Below are positions 1-8,099 of a DNA stretch of 64,000 bases, piece by piece. Source of the DNA: Sphingomonadales bacterium (GTDB taxonomy: Bacteria; Pseudomonadota; Alphaproteobacteria; Sphingomonadales; Sphingomonadaceae). The position numbers were made by a program, and so were the translations under genes. Positions within the stretch are counted from its first letter, which is position 1. Each line of letters begins with the position of its first letter. The stretch is from positions 1 through 64,000 of the forward strand of contig SEFZ01000004.1 of NCBI GenBank assembly GCA_004173185.1, written 5' to 3'. A model generated the notes under the pieces. It did not search any database, was not told where the DNA came from, and saw only the letters and a program-made list of their open reading frames with translations.

Positions 1-234
1 CGTCAGCACCGCGCGCCGCGCGCGCTCGAAGATCGTGTCGCCGCCTGTAGTGCTCGGGCGTGGCGGCGGCATCCCGCCGCTCAGCTCCAGCGGCTCGGGC
101 TTGGCCGGCTTGGGCCGCCAGATTTTGGTCTCGGGCTTGGGTGGCGTGGGCGCAGGTGCAGGCGTTTCCGGCTCGGCCTCAGCCTGACGCCGGAGCGGGA
201 AGCGCACTTCATGAGGTCCGGAGTCGCGCGCCAT
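1..234 (-). CDS. Proline-rich protein of unknown function, N-terminal fragment (runs off left edge)
   Basis: An uninterrupted reading frame starts at ATG 234 and runs leftward off the window, giving 78 residues. The N-terminus reads MARDSGPHEVRFPL. It is followed by a Pro/Glu/Lys-rich stretch (residues about 19-58) and then a more ordered-looking segment, TGGDTIFERARRAVLT, at the edge. Such a disordered basic/proline lead often precedes a folded domain, but I do not recognise the family. There is no signal peptide. No clear Shine-Dalgarno sequence precedes the ATG, but a promoter-like pair lies about 57-84 bases upstream, which favours a real gene. The gene follows the HNH nuclease on the same strand after an 80-base gap. 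Function unknown; the rest of the protein lies outside the window. Confidence 0.5.
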   Translation of the reverse strand, partial: MARDSGPHEVRFPLRRQAEAEPETPAPAPTPPKPETKIWRPKPAKPEPLELSGGMPPPRPSTTGGDTIFERARRAVLT

Positions 235-290
235 TCAGACTTTACTACCGGTCAGAGCAGTCAGTGAAAAGCACGCAGCCATAGTGTGTT

Positions 291-318
291 AGTATAATAA
301 GACAGGATGAAATTCAAG
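291..318 (-). promoter_or_regulatory. Candidate sigma-70-type promoter for the left-edge gene
   Basis: On the minus strand CTTGAA (318-313) is followed after 16 bases by TATACT (296-291), in an unusually AT-rich patch. It overlaps the 3' end of the HNH gene and would give a leader of about 50 bases before ATG 234. This is seen by eye only. The plus strand also shows TATAAT at 293-298, but no plus-strand gene follows it. Confidence 0.3.
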
Positions 319-880
319 CCTCGAGCTCGACATCCCAATAGAGCCAGTCGCGCCAAGTCTCGTGCAGATGGTTCGGCGGGAAGCGCCGGCCATGTTCCTG
401 CAACTGCCAGCTTGTCGGGCGGATCGGTTCAAGATGGAGCGGCATGCTCGCCTGCCTCGGGGTGCGTCCCCCCTTTTTCAAATTGCACGGCGCACAGGCG
501 GTGGCGACATTTTCCCAGGTGGTGCGGCCCCCTTGGGCGCGGGGAATGACATGGTCGAAGGTAAGGTCGCGGTGCGTGCCGCAATATTGGCAGGCGAATT
601 TGTCGCGAAGGAACAGATTGAACCGTGTGAAAGCGGGGAATTGCGAGGGCCGGACGAATTGCTTGAGCGCGATGACCGAAGGCAGCTTCAGCACCGCGCT
701 GGGACTTCGTACCTCGCGTTCGTAAAAACTGACCACATCGACCCGGTCGAGGAACAGTGCCTTGACCGCGGTCTGCCACGGCCACACGCTAAGTGGATAA
801 TAGCTGAGCGGCGTGTAATCGGCATTGAGGACAAGCGCAGGACAACCATCCAGATGGCGGATCAAATCGGGATGATACAT
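314..880 (-). CDS. HNH endonuclease family protein
   Basis: Protein of 188 residues. The C-terminal half carries an HNH fold with a zinc knuckle: CQYC at 97-100, the catalytic pair DH at 109-110, N124, and CAPC at 129-132 followed by NLKKG. This arrangement is typical of the stand-alone HNH proteins common in alphaproteobacteria, whose cellular role is poorly defined (metal-dependent nicking or cutting of DNA is expected). The N-terminal 80 residues (ALVLNADYTPLSYYPLS) are also characteristic of this subfamily. ATG 880 was chosen because AAGGGGGA lies 5-8 bases upstream. A longer in-frame extension to 1039 would run over the divergent gluQ start and lacks conserved sequence. There is no restriction methylase next to it, so it is unlikely to be a restriction enzyme. 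Confidence 0.88.
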   Translation of the reverse strand: MYHPDLIRHLDGCPALVLNADYTPLSYYPLSVWPWQTAVKALFLDRVDVVSFYEREVRSPSAVLKLPSVIALKQFVRPSQFPAFTRFNLFLRDKFACQYCGTHRDLTFDHVIPRAQGGRTTWENVATACAPCNLKKGGRTPRQASMPLHLEPIRPTSWQLQEHGRRFPPNHLHETWRDWLYWDVELEA

Positions 881-975
881 GCGTCCCCCTTCGCTCGTTT
901 GCGCGCTTCGCGTCTGCCAGCGAAGCATGACATTCACGAGACTGCACAGGCCGTGACTCGCGGTCAAGGGTCGCT

Positions 976-1821
976 GTGACGGAAATTGTGACCAGATTCG
1001 CGCCGAGCCCCACCGGGCGGCTGCACCTGGGCCATGCATGGTCGGCGATCCTCAGCCATGATTTTGCGCGGCAATCGGGCGGCCGCTTTCTGCTGCGCAT
1101 CGAGGATATCGACGGCACCCGATCGCGCCCCGAGCATGTCGCCGCGATCCGCGCCGATCTCGAATGGCTTGGGCTGGGCTGGGACGGGGAAGTCGTGTTT
1201 CAATCCCGGCGCCTGCCGCTCTACGAAGCGGCGCTCGATCGGCTCCGGTCCATGGGCCTGCTATACCCGTGCTTCTGCACCCGAGCCGACATCGCCGCGA
1301 GTGCCACCGCCCCGCACGGGCCCGAAGGCGCAGTCTATCCGGGCACTTGCCGAGGCCTCGAAGCGCCGGACCTGCGCAAACCCCATTGCTGGCGGCTCGA
1401 TATGGACAAGGCGCTTACCTTGATTGACGGGTTATGGTGGCACGATGCCTCCGCCGGTTGGGTCCACGCCGATCCGGCAGCGCAAGGCGATGTCGTCCTG
1501 GCCCGAAAGGACGCCCCCGCGTCTTATCACCTCGCCGTCACGATCGACGACGCAGCCCAGCACGTCACCCACATCATTCGCGGCACCGATCTCTTCCACG
1601 CCACCCATATCCACCGGCTTCTGCAGGCGCTGCTCGATCTCCCCACCCCCGAATACCGCCACCACCCCTTGCTCACTGGCCCTGACGGCAGCCGCCTCGC
1701 CAAGCGTCACAACGCGCCCTCGCTCGAAGCCATGCGGCTTTCCGGCGTGGACGGCCGCGCGCTTGCCGATCAATTGCGCCGCGGTGAGCTCCCGGTTGGA
1801 ATCGCGTCCGCAAAGGCGTAA
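976..1821 (+). CDS. gluQ: Glutamyl-Q tRNA(Asp) synthetase
   Basis: Protein of 281 residues. It is a truncated glutamyl-tRNA synthetase paralogue that activates glutamate and attaches it to queuosine at position 34 of tRNA-Asp; it lacks the anticodon-binding domain. Visible hallmarks are the class I signature HLGH at 17-20 after RFAPSPTGR, the RIEDID segment at 41-46, a zinc-site pattern C99-F-C101...Y121-x3-C125, and the KMSKS counterpart RLAKRHN around residue 240. The length fits the family (about 280-300) and is far short of GltX. The start is GTG 976, which places MTEIVTRFAPSPTG at the N-terminus. It is divergent from the HNH gene. A YhhQ-type queuosine-precursor transporter lies about 9 kb away in this window, which is a functional link. 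Confidence 0.95.
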   Translation: MTEIVTRFAPSPTGRLHLGHAWSAILSHDFARQSGGRFLLRIEDIDGTRSRPEHVAAIRADLEWLGLGWDGEVVFQSRRLPLYEAALDRLRSMGLLYPCFCTRADIAASATAPHGPEGAVYPGTCRGLEAPDLRKPHCWRLDMDKALTLIDGLWWHDASAGWVHADPAAQGDVVLARKDAPASYHLAVTIDDAAQHVTHIIRGTDLFHATHIHRLLQALLDLPTPEYRHHPLLTGPDGSRLAKRHNAPSLEAMRLSGVDGRALADQLRRGELPVGIASAKA

Positions 1822-1830
1822 GCAATCTGG

Positions 1831-2058
1831 ATGATGCTCTTCCTCTCCTTCGTGCTGTTCGCCCTCGTCATCTCGGTCGGGGTCGTGCTGATCCGTGGCC
1901 TCGTCAACATGGCCGGCACCACGACTTCCGATCTCGAGGGCGAAGGCCCCAGCGAGCGCGCGCTCAAATCGAACAAGCTGATGATGCAGCGAATCCTGCT
2001 TCAGGGTGTGGCGGTCATCGTGATCGCGATCATCCTGATGACCCTGTCGGCCAAATAG
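1831..2058 (+). CDS. Twin transmembrane protein, HIG1 domain type
   Basis: Protein of 75 residues with two hydrophobic segments (about 3-27 and 52-72) joined by a short polar loop. The loop-to-second-helix region SNKLMMQRILLQG resembles the HIG1 signature (RxxxQ preserved; the earlier R/H of the motif is M here). In alphaproteobacteria such small HIG1 proteins are linked to cytochrome c oxidase assembly or stability. It begins 9 bases after the gluQ stop and may be cotranscribed with it. ATG ATG at 1831/1834 leaves a one-codon ambiguity. Confidence 0.75.
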   Translation: MMLFLSFVLFALVISVGVVLIRGLVNMAGTTTSDLEGEGPSERALKSNKLMMQRILLQGVAVIVIAIILMTLSAK

Positions 2059-2149
2059 GCGGTTCGGCGCTGCGGGAAGGCAAGCGTATTGCCGCCGGTG
2101 CCGTCGGTATTGCGTTCGCGCGTATCCCACACGGTCAGGATTGGGAGGA

Positions 2150-2797
2150 TCATGCCTGCGACTCCTCGAATCTTGCCTTCTGCGCGGCAAATGCGCGACT
2201 GAACGCCGGCCGGGCCTCGGCCCGCGCGACATAAGCGGCAAGGTTCGGAAGCTCGGCCAATATTCCCGAGCCGGTCAAGCGCCGCAGCACGTCCACCATC
2301 ATCAGATCGCCGGCGCTGAAATCGCCGTCGAGCCACGCCGAATCGCCCAGTCGCCGCGATAGCTGGCCCAGCCGGGTGCGGATGCGGCTCTGGATCATCT
2401 CCGAGCGTTCGGCTTGCCAGGGCTTGTCCTTCTCGAAGAAGCGGTTGACGTCGCGATCGGTGGTCAGCGGCTCGATGTCGCTGGCTGCGGCGAACATCCA
2501 CGAAATCGCGCGTGCCCGTGCATCCGCATCCTCGGGCAGCAACCCGCCGAAGCGCTCGGCGATATGCAGCACGATCGCGCCGGTCTCGAACAGCACGAGA
2601 TCGCCTTCGGCATAGGTTGGTATCTGCCCGAACGGCTGCTGCGTGAGATGCTCGGGCTCCTTCATCTCGGCGAACGAAAGCGAGCGCACCGCGTAAGGCT
2701 GCCCCACTTCCTCGAGCGCCCAGCGCACCCGCATGTCGCGCGCCAGCCCCCGGCCCTGATCGGGCGAAGCCGCGAAACCGGTAATGGTGATCGTCAT
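2150..2797 (-). CDS. Glutathione S-transferase family protein
   Basis: Protein of 215 residues with the two-part GST layout. The N-terminal thioredoxin-like domain (1-85) contains the cis-proline context FGQIPTYAEGDLVLFETGAI, where the (E/Q)(S/T)xAI glutathione-contact motif appears as ETGAI. An all-helical C-terminal domain follows, with DGDFSAGDLMMVDVL around residues 155-170, the N-capping box typical of GSTs. Expected role is cytosolic glutathione-dependent conjugation or reduction; the substrate is unknown. ATG 2797 is preceded by AGGAGAG at the right distance, so the longer open frame upstream is not used. It is divergent from the cobalamin adenosyltransferase gene, with 66 bases between starts. 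Confidence 0.9.
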   Translation of the reverse strand: MTITITGFAASPDQGRGLARDMRVRWALEEVGQPYAVRSLSFAEMKEPEHLTQQPFGQIPTYAEGDLVLFETGAIVLHIAERFGGLLPEDADARARAISWMFAAASDIEPLTTDRDVNRFFEKDKPWQAERSEMIQSRIRTRLGQLSRRLGDSAWLDGDFSAGDLMMVDVLRRLTGSGILAELPNLAAYVARAEARPAFSRAFAAQKARFEESQA

Positions 2798-2863
2798 GTG
2801 CTCTCCTGAAATAGCCAATAACGCCTGCTTCCGCCCGCCCGCCGGGCACGATAGAAGCCCCGC

Positions 2864-3409
2864 ATGGTAAAGCTCAACAAGATCTACACCCGCACCGGCG
2901 ACGATGGCACCACCGGCCTTGTCGATGGCTCGCGCATCGCCAAATCCGCGCCGCTGATGGCCGCCATCGGCGATGTCGACGAAGCGAACAGCGCGATCGG
3001 CATCGCGCGCACCTATTTCGCTGGCGACGATTTCGATCACACGCTGGCGCGCATCCAGAATGATCTGTTCGATCTCGGTGCCGATCTCGCCACCCCGCTC
3101 AGCATCGAAGGCGGCCTGCGCATCGTTCCCAGTCAGGTCGATTGGCTCGAGGAGCGCATCGATCATATGAACGCCGCGCTCGGCCCGCTGACCAGCTTCA
3201 TCCTCCCCGCAGGGGCAGCGGGCGCCGCCGCGCTCCATCTCGCCCGCGCGATCACCCGCCGGGCCGAGCGCGCTGCGGTCGCCGCCGGAGCCGAGCTGCA
3301 ACCCCTTGCATATCTCAATCGCCTTTCCGACTTCCTGTTCGTCGCCGCGCGCGCGGTGAACCAACAGGGTGCCGGAGACGTTCTGTGGGTCCCGGGGGCA
3401 TCACGCTAA
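2864..3409 (+). CDS. Cob(I)yrinic acid a,c-diamide / cob(I)alamin adenosyltransferase (PduO type)
   Basis: Protein of 181 residues, the usual size for PduO-type ATP:corrinoid adenosyltransferases, which transfer the 5'-deoxyadenosyl group of ATP to reduced cobalamin. The diagnostic N-terminal ATP loop YTRTGDDGTTGL is at 8-19, followed by DVDEANSAIG (43-52), then the helix RAITRRAERAAV and LAYLNRLSDFLFVAAR near the C-terminus, which carry the cobalamin- and ATP-facing Arg, Asn and Asp residues. No other B12 gene is nearby, so it may serve salvage of imported cobalamin. No good Shine-Dalgarno sequence precedes ATG 2864, but the family N-terminus starts here. Confidence 0.94.
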   Translation: MVKLNKIYTRTGDDGTTGLVDGSRIAKSAPLMAAIGDVDEANSAIGIARTYFAGDDFDHTLARIQNDLFDLGADLATPLSIEGGLRIVPSQVDWLEERIDHMNAALGPLTSFILPAGAAGAAALHLARAITRRAERAAVAAGAELQPLAYLNRLSDFLFVAARAVNQQGAGDVLWVPGASR

Positions 3410-3462
3410 TCTGGTTTCGCGTGTCGCTTGATCTGCACGGCATGCGCCGTTAGGAGAACATA

Positions 3463-4719
3463 ATGCGAACGGAACGCGAGGCTCAAAGCAGTTCGGCACT
3501 TGCCGAAAGCTTCTCGCGCACGCGTTCGCTCAGCGCCGATCTGGTCGCGCCCTTGTCGGATGCCGATGCCACGATCCAGTCTATGGACGATGCCTCGCCC
3601 GCCAAATGGCATCTCGCGCATACGACATGGTTTTTCGAAACCTTCATCCTGCGCGATCATGTGCCGGGCTATGCGATCCACGACGCGCGCTTCCCGTTCC
3701 TGTTCAACAGCTATTACGAAGCCGAAGGCGCGCGCCATGCGCGACCCTCGCGTGGGCTGCTCTCGCGGCCGTCGCTGGACGAGATCATGGCCTATCGCCG
3801 CGCAGTCGATGAAGCATTGCTCGCCGCATTGCCTAGCCTCGCGCCAGAGGTCGCCGCCCTCGTCACCCTCGGCATCAATCACGAACAGCAGCATCAGGAA
3901 TTGCTGCTCACCGATATTCTCCATCATTTCTCGGTGAACCCGCTCGAGCCCGCAATCTGGGACGGCGCGCCCAAGGTGCCAGTCGCGATGCCCGGCCCGA
4001 TCGGCTGGATCGAACATGTGGGCGGAATCGTCGAAATCGGGGAGGCAGGCGCCAACTTCACCTTCGATTGCGAGGGCCCGCGGCACTCGACGTTGCTCGC
4101 CCCCCACGCCATTGCCGATCGCACGATCACGAACGGCGAATGGGCCGCCTTCATCGCCGATGGCGGCTACAGCGAAGCGCGCCACTGGCTGTCCGATGGC
4201 TGGGCATGGGTGCAGGCCGAGAAGATCGAGGCCCCGCTTTACTGGAAGCAGGAACGCGGAAGCTGGACCCGCTTTGGCCTCGACGGCCGCCGCCCGCTCG
4301 ATCCTGCCGCCCCGGTCACCCATATCAGCTTCTACGAAGCAGACGCCTATGCCAGCTGGGCCGGTGCGCGCTTGCCCACCGAGTTCGAATGGGAAGCCGC
4401 CGCCGCCGCTTATGATCCCGATAGCGGGAACCAACTCGATGCCGCCGGTGCGATCGAACCGCGTCCCTCTGCCGAAGGCCCGGCATTTTTCGGCGATGTC
4501 TGGGAATGGACCGGCAGCGCCTATCGGCCCTATCCCGGCTTCAAGACCGCTGCGGGTGCGGTCGGCGAATATAATGGCAAGTTCATGAGCAGCCAGAGCA
4601 TCCTGCGCGGCGGCTCCTGCGCCACGCCGCGCGGCCATGTCCGCGCCAGCTACCGCAACTTCTTTTACCCCCATCAGCGCTGGCAATTCACCGGCGTGCG
4701 CTTGGCGAAAGACCTCTGA
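3463..4719 (+). CDS. egtB: Ergothioneine biosynthesis protein EgtB (sulfoxide synthase)
   Basis: Protein of 418 residues. EgtB is a non-heme iron enzyme that joins hercynine to a cysteine-containing thiol with oxygen, forming the C-S bond of ergothioneine. The N-terminal DinB-like four-helix domain shows the three iron-ligand histidines: [12 protein letters not shown] (H53) and HEQQHQE (H140, H144). The C-terminal formylglycine-generating-enzyme-like domain shows [22 protein letters not shown] (split by positions about 285-307) and the closing [13 protein letters not shown]...YRNFFYP. Start ATG 3463 follows TAGGAGAA. The stop overlaps the start of egtD by one base (TGATG), indicating a coupled two-gene operon. 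No egtA, egtC or egtE homologue lies adjacent, so the route after the sulfoxide would use genes elsewhere. Confidence 0.95.
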   Translation: MRTEREAQSSSALAESFSRTRSLSADLVAPLSDADATIQSMDDASPAKWHLAHTTWFFETFILRDHVPGYAIHDARFPFLFNSYYEAEGARHARPSRGLLSRPSLDEIMAYRRAVDEALLAALPSLAPEVAALVTLGINHEQQHQELLLTDILHHFSVNPLEPAIWDGAPKVPVAMPGPIGWIEHVGGIVEIGEAGANFTFDCEGPRHSTLLAPHAIADRTITNGEWAAFIADGGYSEARHWLSDGWAWVQAEKIEAPLYWKQERGSWTRFGLDGRRPLDPAAPVTHISFYEADAYASWAGARLPTEFEWEAAAAAYDPDSGNQLDAAGAIEPRPSAEGPAFFGDVWEWTGSAYRPYPGFKTAAGAVGEYNGKFMSSQSILRGGSCATPRGHVRASYRNFFYPHQRWQFTGVRLAKDL

Positions 4720-5696
4720 TGCTGAAGCAAGAACCCGAAGACGGCCAAGCCAGTCTCGGCGACCCCCATTTCCGCGCCGATGTGCTGACAGGCCTGTCGC
4801 TCACCCCGCGCGCTATCCCCGCGCGCTGGTTCTATGATCGCGCCGGTTCGGAATTGTTCGAGAAGATCACCGATCTCCCCGAATATTACCCCACCCGCAC
4901 CGAAACCGCTTTGCTCGAACAGATCAGCCCCGAGCTGGACGCGCTCGCCGCGCCCAACGCGGCGGTGGTCGAATTCGGCTCGGGCTCCTCGACCAAGACG
5001 CCGATCCTGCTGCGCGCGATCGAGCCTGCCGCTTATGTCCCCATCGATATTTCCGGCGATTTCCTCCGTCAGTCGGCGCGTGAGCTTTCGGCCGATTTCC
5101 CCGGTCTGCCGGTCTATCCGGTCGAAGCCGATTTCCTGCGCCCCGTGCCCTTGCCCGATGAAGTCGCGAGCCTGCCCAAGCTCGGCTTTTTCCCCGGCTC
5201 GACCATCGGCAATATGCAGGCGTTCCACGCGGTCGATCTGCTCCGTGCGATGCGCGACTGGCTGGGCGAGGGCGCGCGCCTGCTGATCGGGATGGACCGC
5301 GTCAAATCGCCTGACGTGCTGGTCCCGGCCTATGACGATGCGCAGGGCGTCACCGCGGCGTTCAACATGAACCTGCTCGAGCGGATCAACCGCGAACTGT
5401 CCGGCACGATCCCGCTCTCCGCCTTCCGCCACCGCGCAATCTGGAACGCCGATGCCGCCCGCATCGAAATGCATCTGGAAGCCGTCGAAGATGTGGAGTT
5501 TACCGTCGAAGGGCGGACCTTCGCGATGAAGGCGGGCGAGACGATCCACACCGAAAATAGCCATAAATACGGCCCCAATGGTGCCCGCATGCTGCTCCGC
5601 GCCGGTGGCTGGACCCCGATCCGCGAATGGACCGACCCCGATGACGCCTTCGCGCTGATCCTCTGCGAAGCCCAGACGCTCCGCCGGGCACCCTAA
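4719..5696 (+). CDS. egtD: L-histidine N(alpha)-methyltransferase EgtD
   Basis: Protein of 325 residues, the normal length. EgtD trimethylates histidine with three SAM molecules to give hercynine, the EgtB substrate. Visible motifs are GLSLTPRAIPARWFYDRAGS near the N-terminus (family hallmark, residues about 25-44), TRTETALLEQ, the SAM-binding stretch VVEFGSGSSTKT, the FFPGSTIGN loop around residues 165-173, and the C-terminal IHTENSHKY histidine-binding segment. ATG 4719 shares its A with the TGA of egtB, so translation is probably coupled. The gene order egtB-egtD, rather than egtD first, is common in proteobacterial versions of the pathway. Confidence 0.95.
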   Translation: MLKQEPEDGQASLGDPHFRADVLTGLSLTPRAIPARWFYDRAGSELFEKITDLPEYYPTRTETALLEQISPELDALAAPNAAVVEFGSGSSTKTPILLRAIEPAAYVPIDISGDFLRQSARELSADFPGLPVYPVEADFLRPVPLPDEVASLPKLGFFPGSTIGNMQAFHAVDLLRAMRDWLGEGARLLIGMDRVKSPDVLVPAYDDAQGVTAAFNMNLLERINRELSGTIPLSAFRHRAIWNADAARIEMHLEAVEDVEFTVEGRTFAMKAGETIHTENSHKYGPNGARMLLRAGGWTPIREWTDPDDAFALILCEAQTLRRAP

Positions 5697-5718
5697 CCCG
5701 CTCGCACGCGCTTTGAAA

Positions 5719-6642
5719 TTAGCGCCAGGCGGGCGTGGCGCGAAACACGGTAAGCCAGTTCACCGATCCCCGGCATTCGCCCAGCACCCGCGCTTCGATC
5801 ATCCTGAAGCGGCTGCCGTCCCACACCCAGCTTTGCGAACTGCCGCAATCTCCAATTCCCCGGCCCTTTTGTGAGCTGGTCAGCACCATGCCGTCGGCGG
5901 TCGAAAAGGAGGAATTGGTCAGCACGCCCGGTGCGTCGCCCTCCATCCAGTCGGGCGCGACATCGAACTCCGCCGGAGCGCCCTTGCCCCCGCGCAACAC
6001 AAATGCCGCAGCGTTGAAATTATACCCGCCGGCCCCGCACGGGATCAGCACCAAGGTCGTCGCGGCGTCGAGCTTGTAGCGCTCGACCGACAACCCGTCC
6101 GGGGTCGAAATCTCGCATTCGCCCAGCGCGGCCAGTTCGCCGATCAATGCCCGGGTCGGGGTTGCCGCTTCGCCGCTGGCCGTCCGCAGCGCCGGAACGC
6201 TCGGCAGCGCCACCATCCCGCCGCGCTGCTCGGTCGCGATATAAGCCATGGTCCCGCCAAACCCGGCGAGCGAGATCTTCGCCAGCATCTGGTCGCCGTT
6301 GCGCAGTTCGAGCCATTTGCCCGCCGCCATCGCCTTGGCCAGCGCCTCGGCGGGCGCGCCGCTCACCCGGTAATTCTCCGCAATCGTGCCGCTCGCCACC
6401 TGCTTGCCGTCGATCAGCAGCGTCACGGCTCCTGTGACCAGTTCCGCCGGATCGATCGCGATGCTCAGGCCAGTGCCATCGCGGGTGAGCAAGACCTGGC
6501 TCGGCACATCGCCAAGTTGTTCGGGCGCCTGAAGCGCGGTCGCTTCGCAGCGTCTCGCATTGTCACAGGCGACCGCCCAATCGTCGAGGACCCGCGCCTC
6601 TGGTTGGGCGAAGGCGGCAAAGGCAAGGAGCAAGGAAAGCAT
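5719..6642 (-). CDS. DUF1176 domain-containing secreted protein
   Basis: Protein of 307 residues. It opens with a short hydrophobic leader (MLSLLLAFAAFA) and then RVLDDWAVACDNARRCEAT, the paired-cysteine start typical of DUF1176 proteins. Further cysteines occur in CEISTPDG, IPCGAGGYNF, IGDCGSS and LGECRGS, in keeping with an exported, disulfide-bonded protein. The C-terminal WVWDGSRFRMIEARVLGECRG...W is the conserved end of the family. No biochemical function is established. It converges on egtD, with only 22 bases between the stops. Confidence 0.85.
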   Translation of the reverse strand: MLSLLLAFAAFAQPEARVLDDWAVACDNARRCEATALQAPEQLGDVPSQVLLTRDGTGLSIAIDPAELVTGAVTLLIDGKQVASGTIAENYRVSGAPAEALAKAMAAGKWLELRNGDQMLAKISLAGFGGTMAYIATEQRGGMVALPSVPALRTASGEAATPTRALIGELAALGECEISTPDGLSVERYKLDAATTLVLIPCGAGGYNFNAAAFVLRGGKGAPAEFDVAPDWMEGDAPGVLTNSSFSTADGMVLTSSQKGRGIGDCGSSQSWVWDGSRFRMIEARVLGECRGSVNWLTVFRATPAWR

Positions 6643-6703
6643 GGCCGTACTCTAGCCGAAAGCGCCTTGCGGGGGTAGGGGCCGGGCGAACAGGAGAGCA
6701 GCA

Positions 6704-7573
6704 ATGAAGACGGTTGGCGTGATCGGTGCGGGGCAGATGGGCGCAGGGATAGCGCAGGTTTCGGCGCAGGCCGGGTATCGCGTATTGCTGTCGGACATGG
6801 ACGTCGCGCGCGCCGAGGCCGGTAAGGCCGGCATCGCCAAGCAGCTCGCCCGTGCGGTGGAAAAGGAAAAGATCACCCAGGCCGATATGGATGCGGCGCT
6901 CGGCAATGTGGAATGCGTCGGCGGCACCGATGCCTTCGCTCCCTGCGATCTCGTCATCGAAGCCGCGACCGAGCGCGAGGCCATCAAGCGCCAGATCTTC
7001 GAGACGGTCGGCAAGGTGCTGAGCGACACGGCGATCCTCGCCAGCAATACCTCGTCGATCCCGATCACGCGGCTGGCACAGGCGGCTCCCGATCCCGCGC
7101 GCTTCATGGGCGTCCACTTCTTCAATCCGGTGCCGGTGATGGGCCTGATCGAGCTGATCCGCGGCCTCGCCACGTCAGACGCCACCGTCGCCGCGGTCGA
7201 GCAATACGGCCAGTCGCTCGGCAAGCGCATCGTCCATGCGAACGACGCGCCGGGCTTCATCGTCAATCGCGTGCTGATGCCGATGCTCAACGAAGCCTGT
7301 TTCGCGCTGGGAGAGGGCGTGGCGACGATCCCGGATATCGATGCGGCGATCCAGCTTGGCCTTAATCACCCGATGGGGCCGTTCGCGCTCGCCGACTTTA
7401 TCGGTCTCGATACCTGCCTCGAGATCACCCGCGTGCTCTTCGAGGGCACCGGCGATCCCAAGTTCCGCCCGGCCCCCGTGCTGGTGAAATATGTCGAAGC
7501 CGGCTGGTATGGCCGCAAGACCAAGCGCGGCTTTTATGATTATACCGGCGCGGAACCGGTTCCGACTCGATAG
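6704..7573 (+). CDS. hbd: 3-hydroxybutyryl-CoA dehydrogenase (NAD(P)-dependent)
   Basis: Protein of 289 residues, typical for the single-domain bacterial enzyme that interconverts (S)-3-hydroxybutyryl-CoA and acetoacetyl-CoA. The N-terminal Rossmann motif is GVIGAGQMGAGIAQ (5-18), followed by VIEAATERE, SNTSSIPIT and the catalytic His region FMGVHFFNPVPVM. The C-terminal 3HCDH domain has PGFIVNRVLMP and the closing KTKRGFYDY. The start follows AGGAGAGCAGCA. A distinct (R)-specific reductase (phaB) is present at 30.7-31.4 kb, so this enzyme more likely serves fatty acid or PHB breakdown, or butanoate flux, than polymer synthesis. Confidence 0.93.
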   Translation: MKTVGVIGAGQMGAGIAQVSAQAGYRVLLSDMDVARAEAGKAGIAKQLARAVEKEKITQADMDAALGNVECVGGTDAFAPCDLVIEAATEREAIKRQIFETVGKVLSDTAILASNTSSIPITRLAQAAPDPARFMGVHFFNPVPVMGLIELIRGLATSDATVAAVEQYGQSLGKRIVHANDAPGFIVNRVLMPMLNEACFALGEGVATIPDIDAAIQLGLNHPMGPFALADFIGLDTCLEITRVLFEGTGDPKFRPAPVLVKYVEAGWYGRKTKRGFYDYTGAEPVPTR

Positions 7574-7599
7574 GGATTGGCCGAGCAGGGGAGGTGCAT

Positions 7600-8091
7600 A
7601 TGAAGGGGTTTTCGTTGGCGGCGCTGATGCTGGTGCTGCCCGTGCCGGCATTGGCCCAAAATGCTCCCGCTCCCGCTCCCGCCCCTGCGCCAGCACCAGC
7701 TTATGGTGCGCCGATCACGCTCGAACGCGCCGGCTATTTCATCGACAAGGCGATTCGGGCCGCCAAGGCGCGCGGCTTCCGCATGGCGATCGCGATCGTC
7801 GAGCCTTCGGGGGAATTGGTCGCCTTCGCCAAGATGGACGACACGCAATATGGCTCGATCTACGTCGCCCAGAAAAAGGCGGAGACATCCGCGCGCTATC
7901 GCCTCGCGACCAGCGTGATGGAGCAGAAGACGCTCGCGGGCCGCACCGTGACTCTCGCCAATTCCGATTCGCTGCCCATCGCGGGCGGCATCCCGATCCT
8001 CATCGATGGCAGAATCGTCGGCGCGATCGGCGTGTCCGGCGCGAGCGCAGCCGAAGACGACCAGATCGCAAAGGCAGCTTTGGGCCAGTAA
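7600..8091 (+). CDS. GlcG/HbpS-type heme-binding-like protein, exported
   Basis: Protein of 163 residues when started at ATG 7600. GGGGAGG at 7588-7594 sits 5 bases upstream, making this better than the in-frame GTG at 7594, which overlaps the Shine-Dalgarno sequence. Residues 1-20 are a clear signal peptide ending ALAQ, followed by an (Ala-Pro)n linker (about 21-37). The remainder is a single GlcG/HbpS domain with MAIAIVEPSGELVAFAKMD, the helix with SARYRLATSVM, and the closing GGIPILIDGRIVGAIGVSGAS. HbpS of Streptomyces binds heme, but many members have no known ligand, so heme binding is inferred only. It follows hbd by 26 bases and may be cotranscribed. Confidence 0.85.
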   Translation: MKGFSLAALMLVLPVPALAQNAPAPAPAPAPAPAYGAPITLERAGYFIDKAIRAAKARGFRMAIAIVEPSGELVAFAKMDDTQYGSIYVAQKKAETSARYRLATSVMEQKTLAGRTVTLANSDSLPIAGGIPILIDGRIVGAIGVSGASAAEDDQIAKAALGQ

Positions 8092-8099
8092 CAGCCCGG

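Noticed and set aside
240..262. ACCGGT-centred sequence resembling a TetR/AcrR operator
   Set aside because: Arms are too imperfect, and no TetR gene is nearby.
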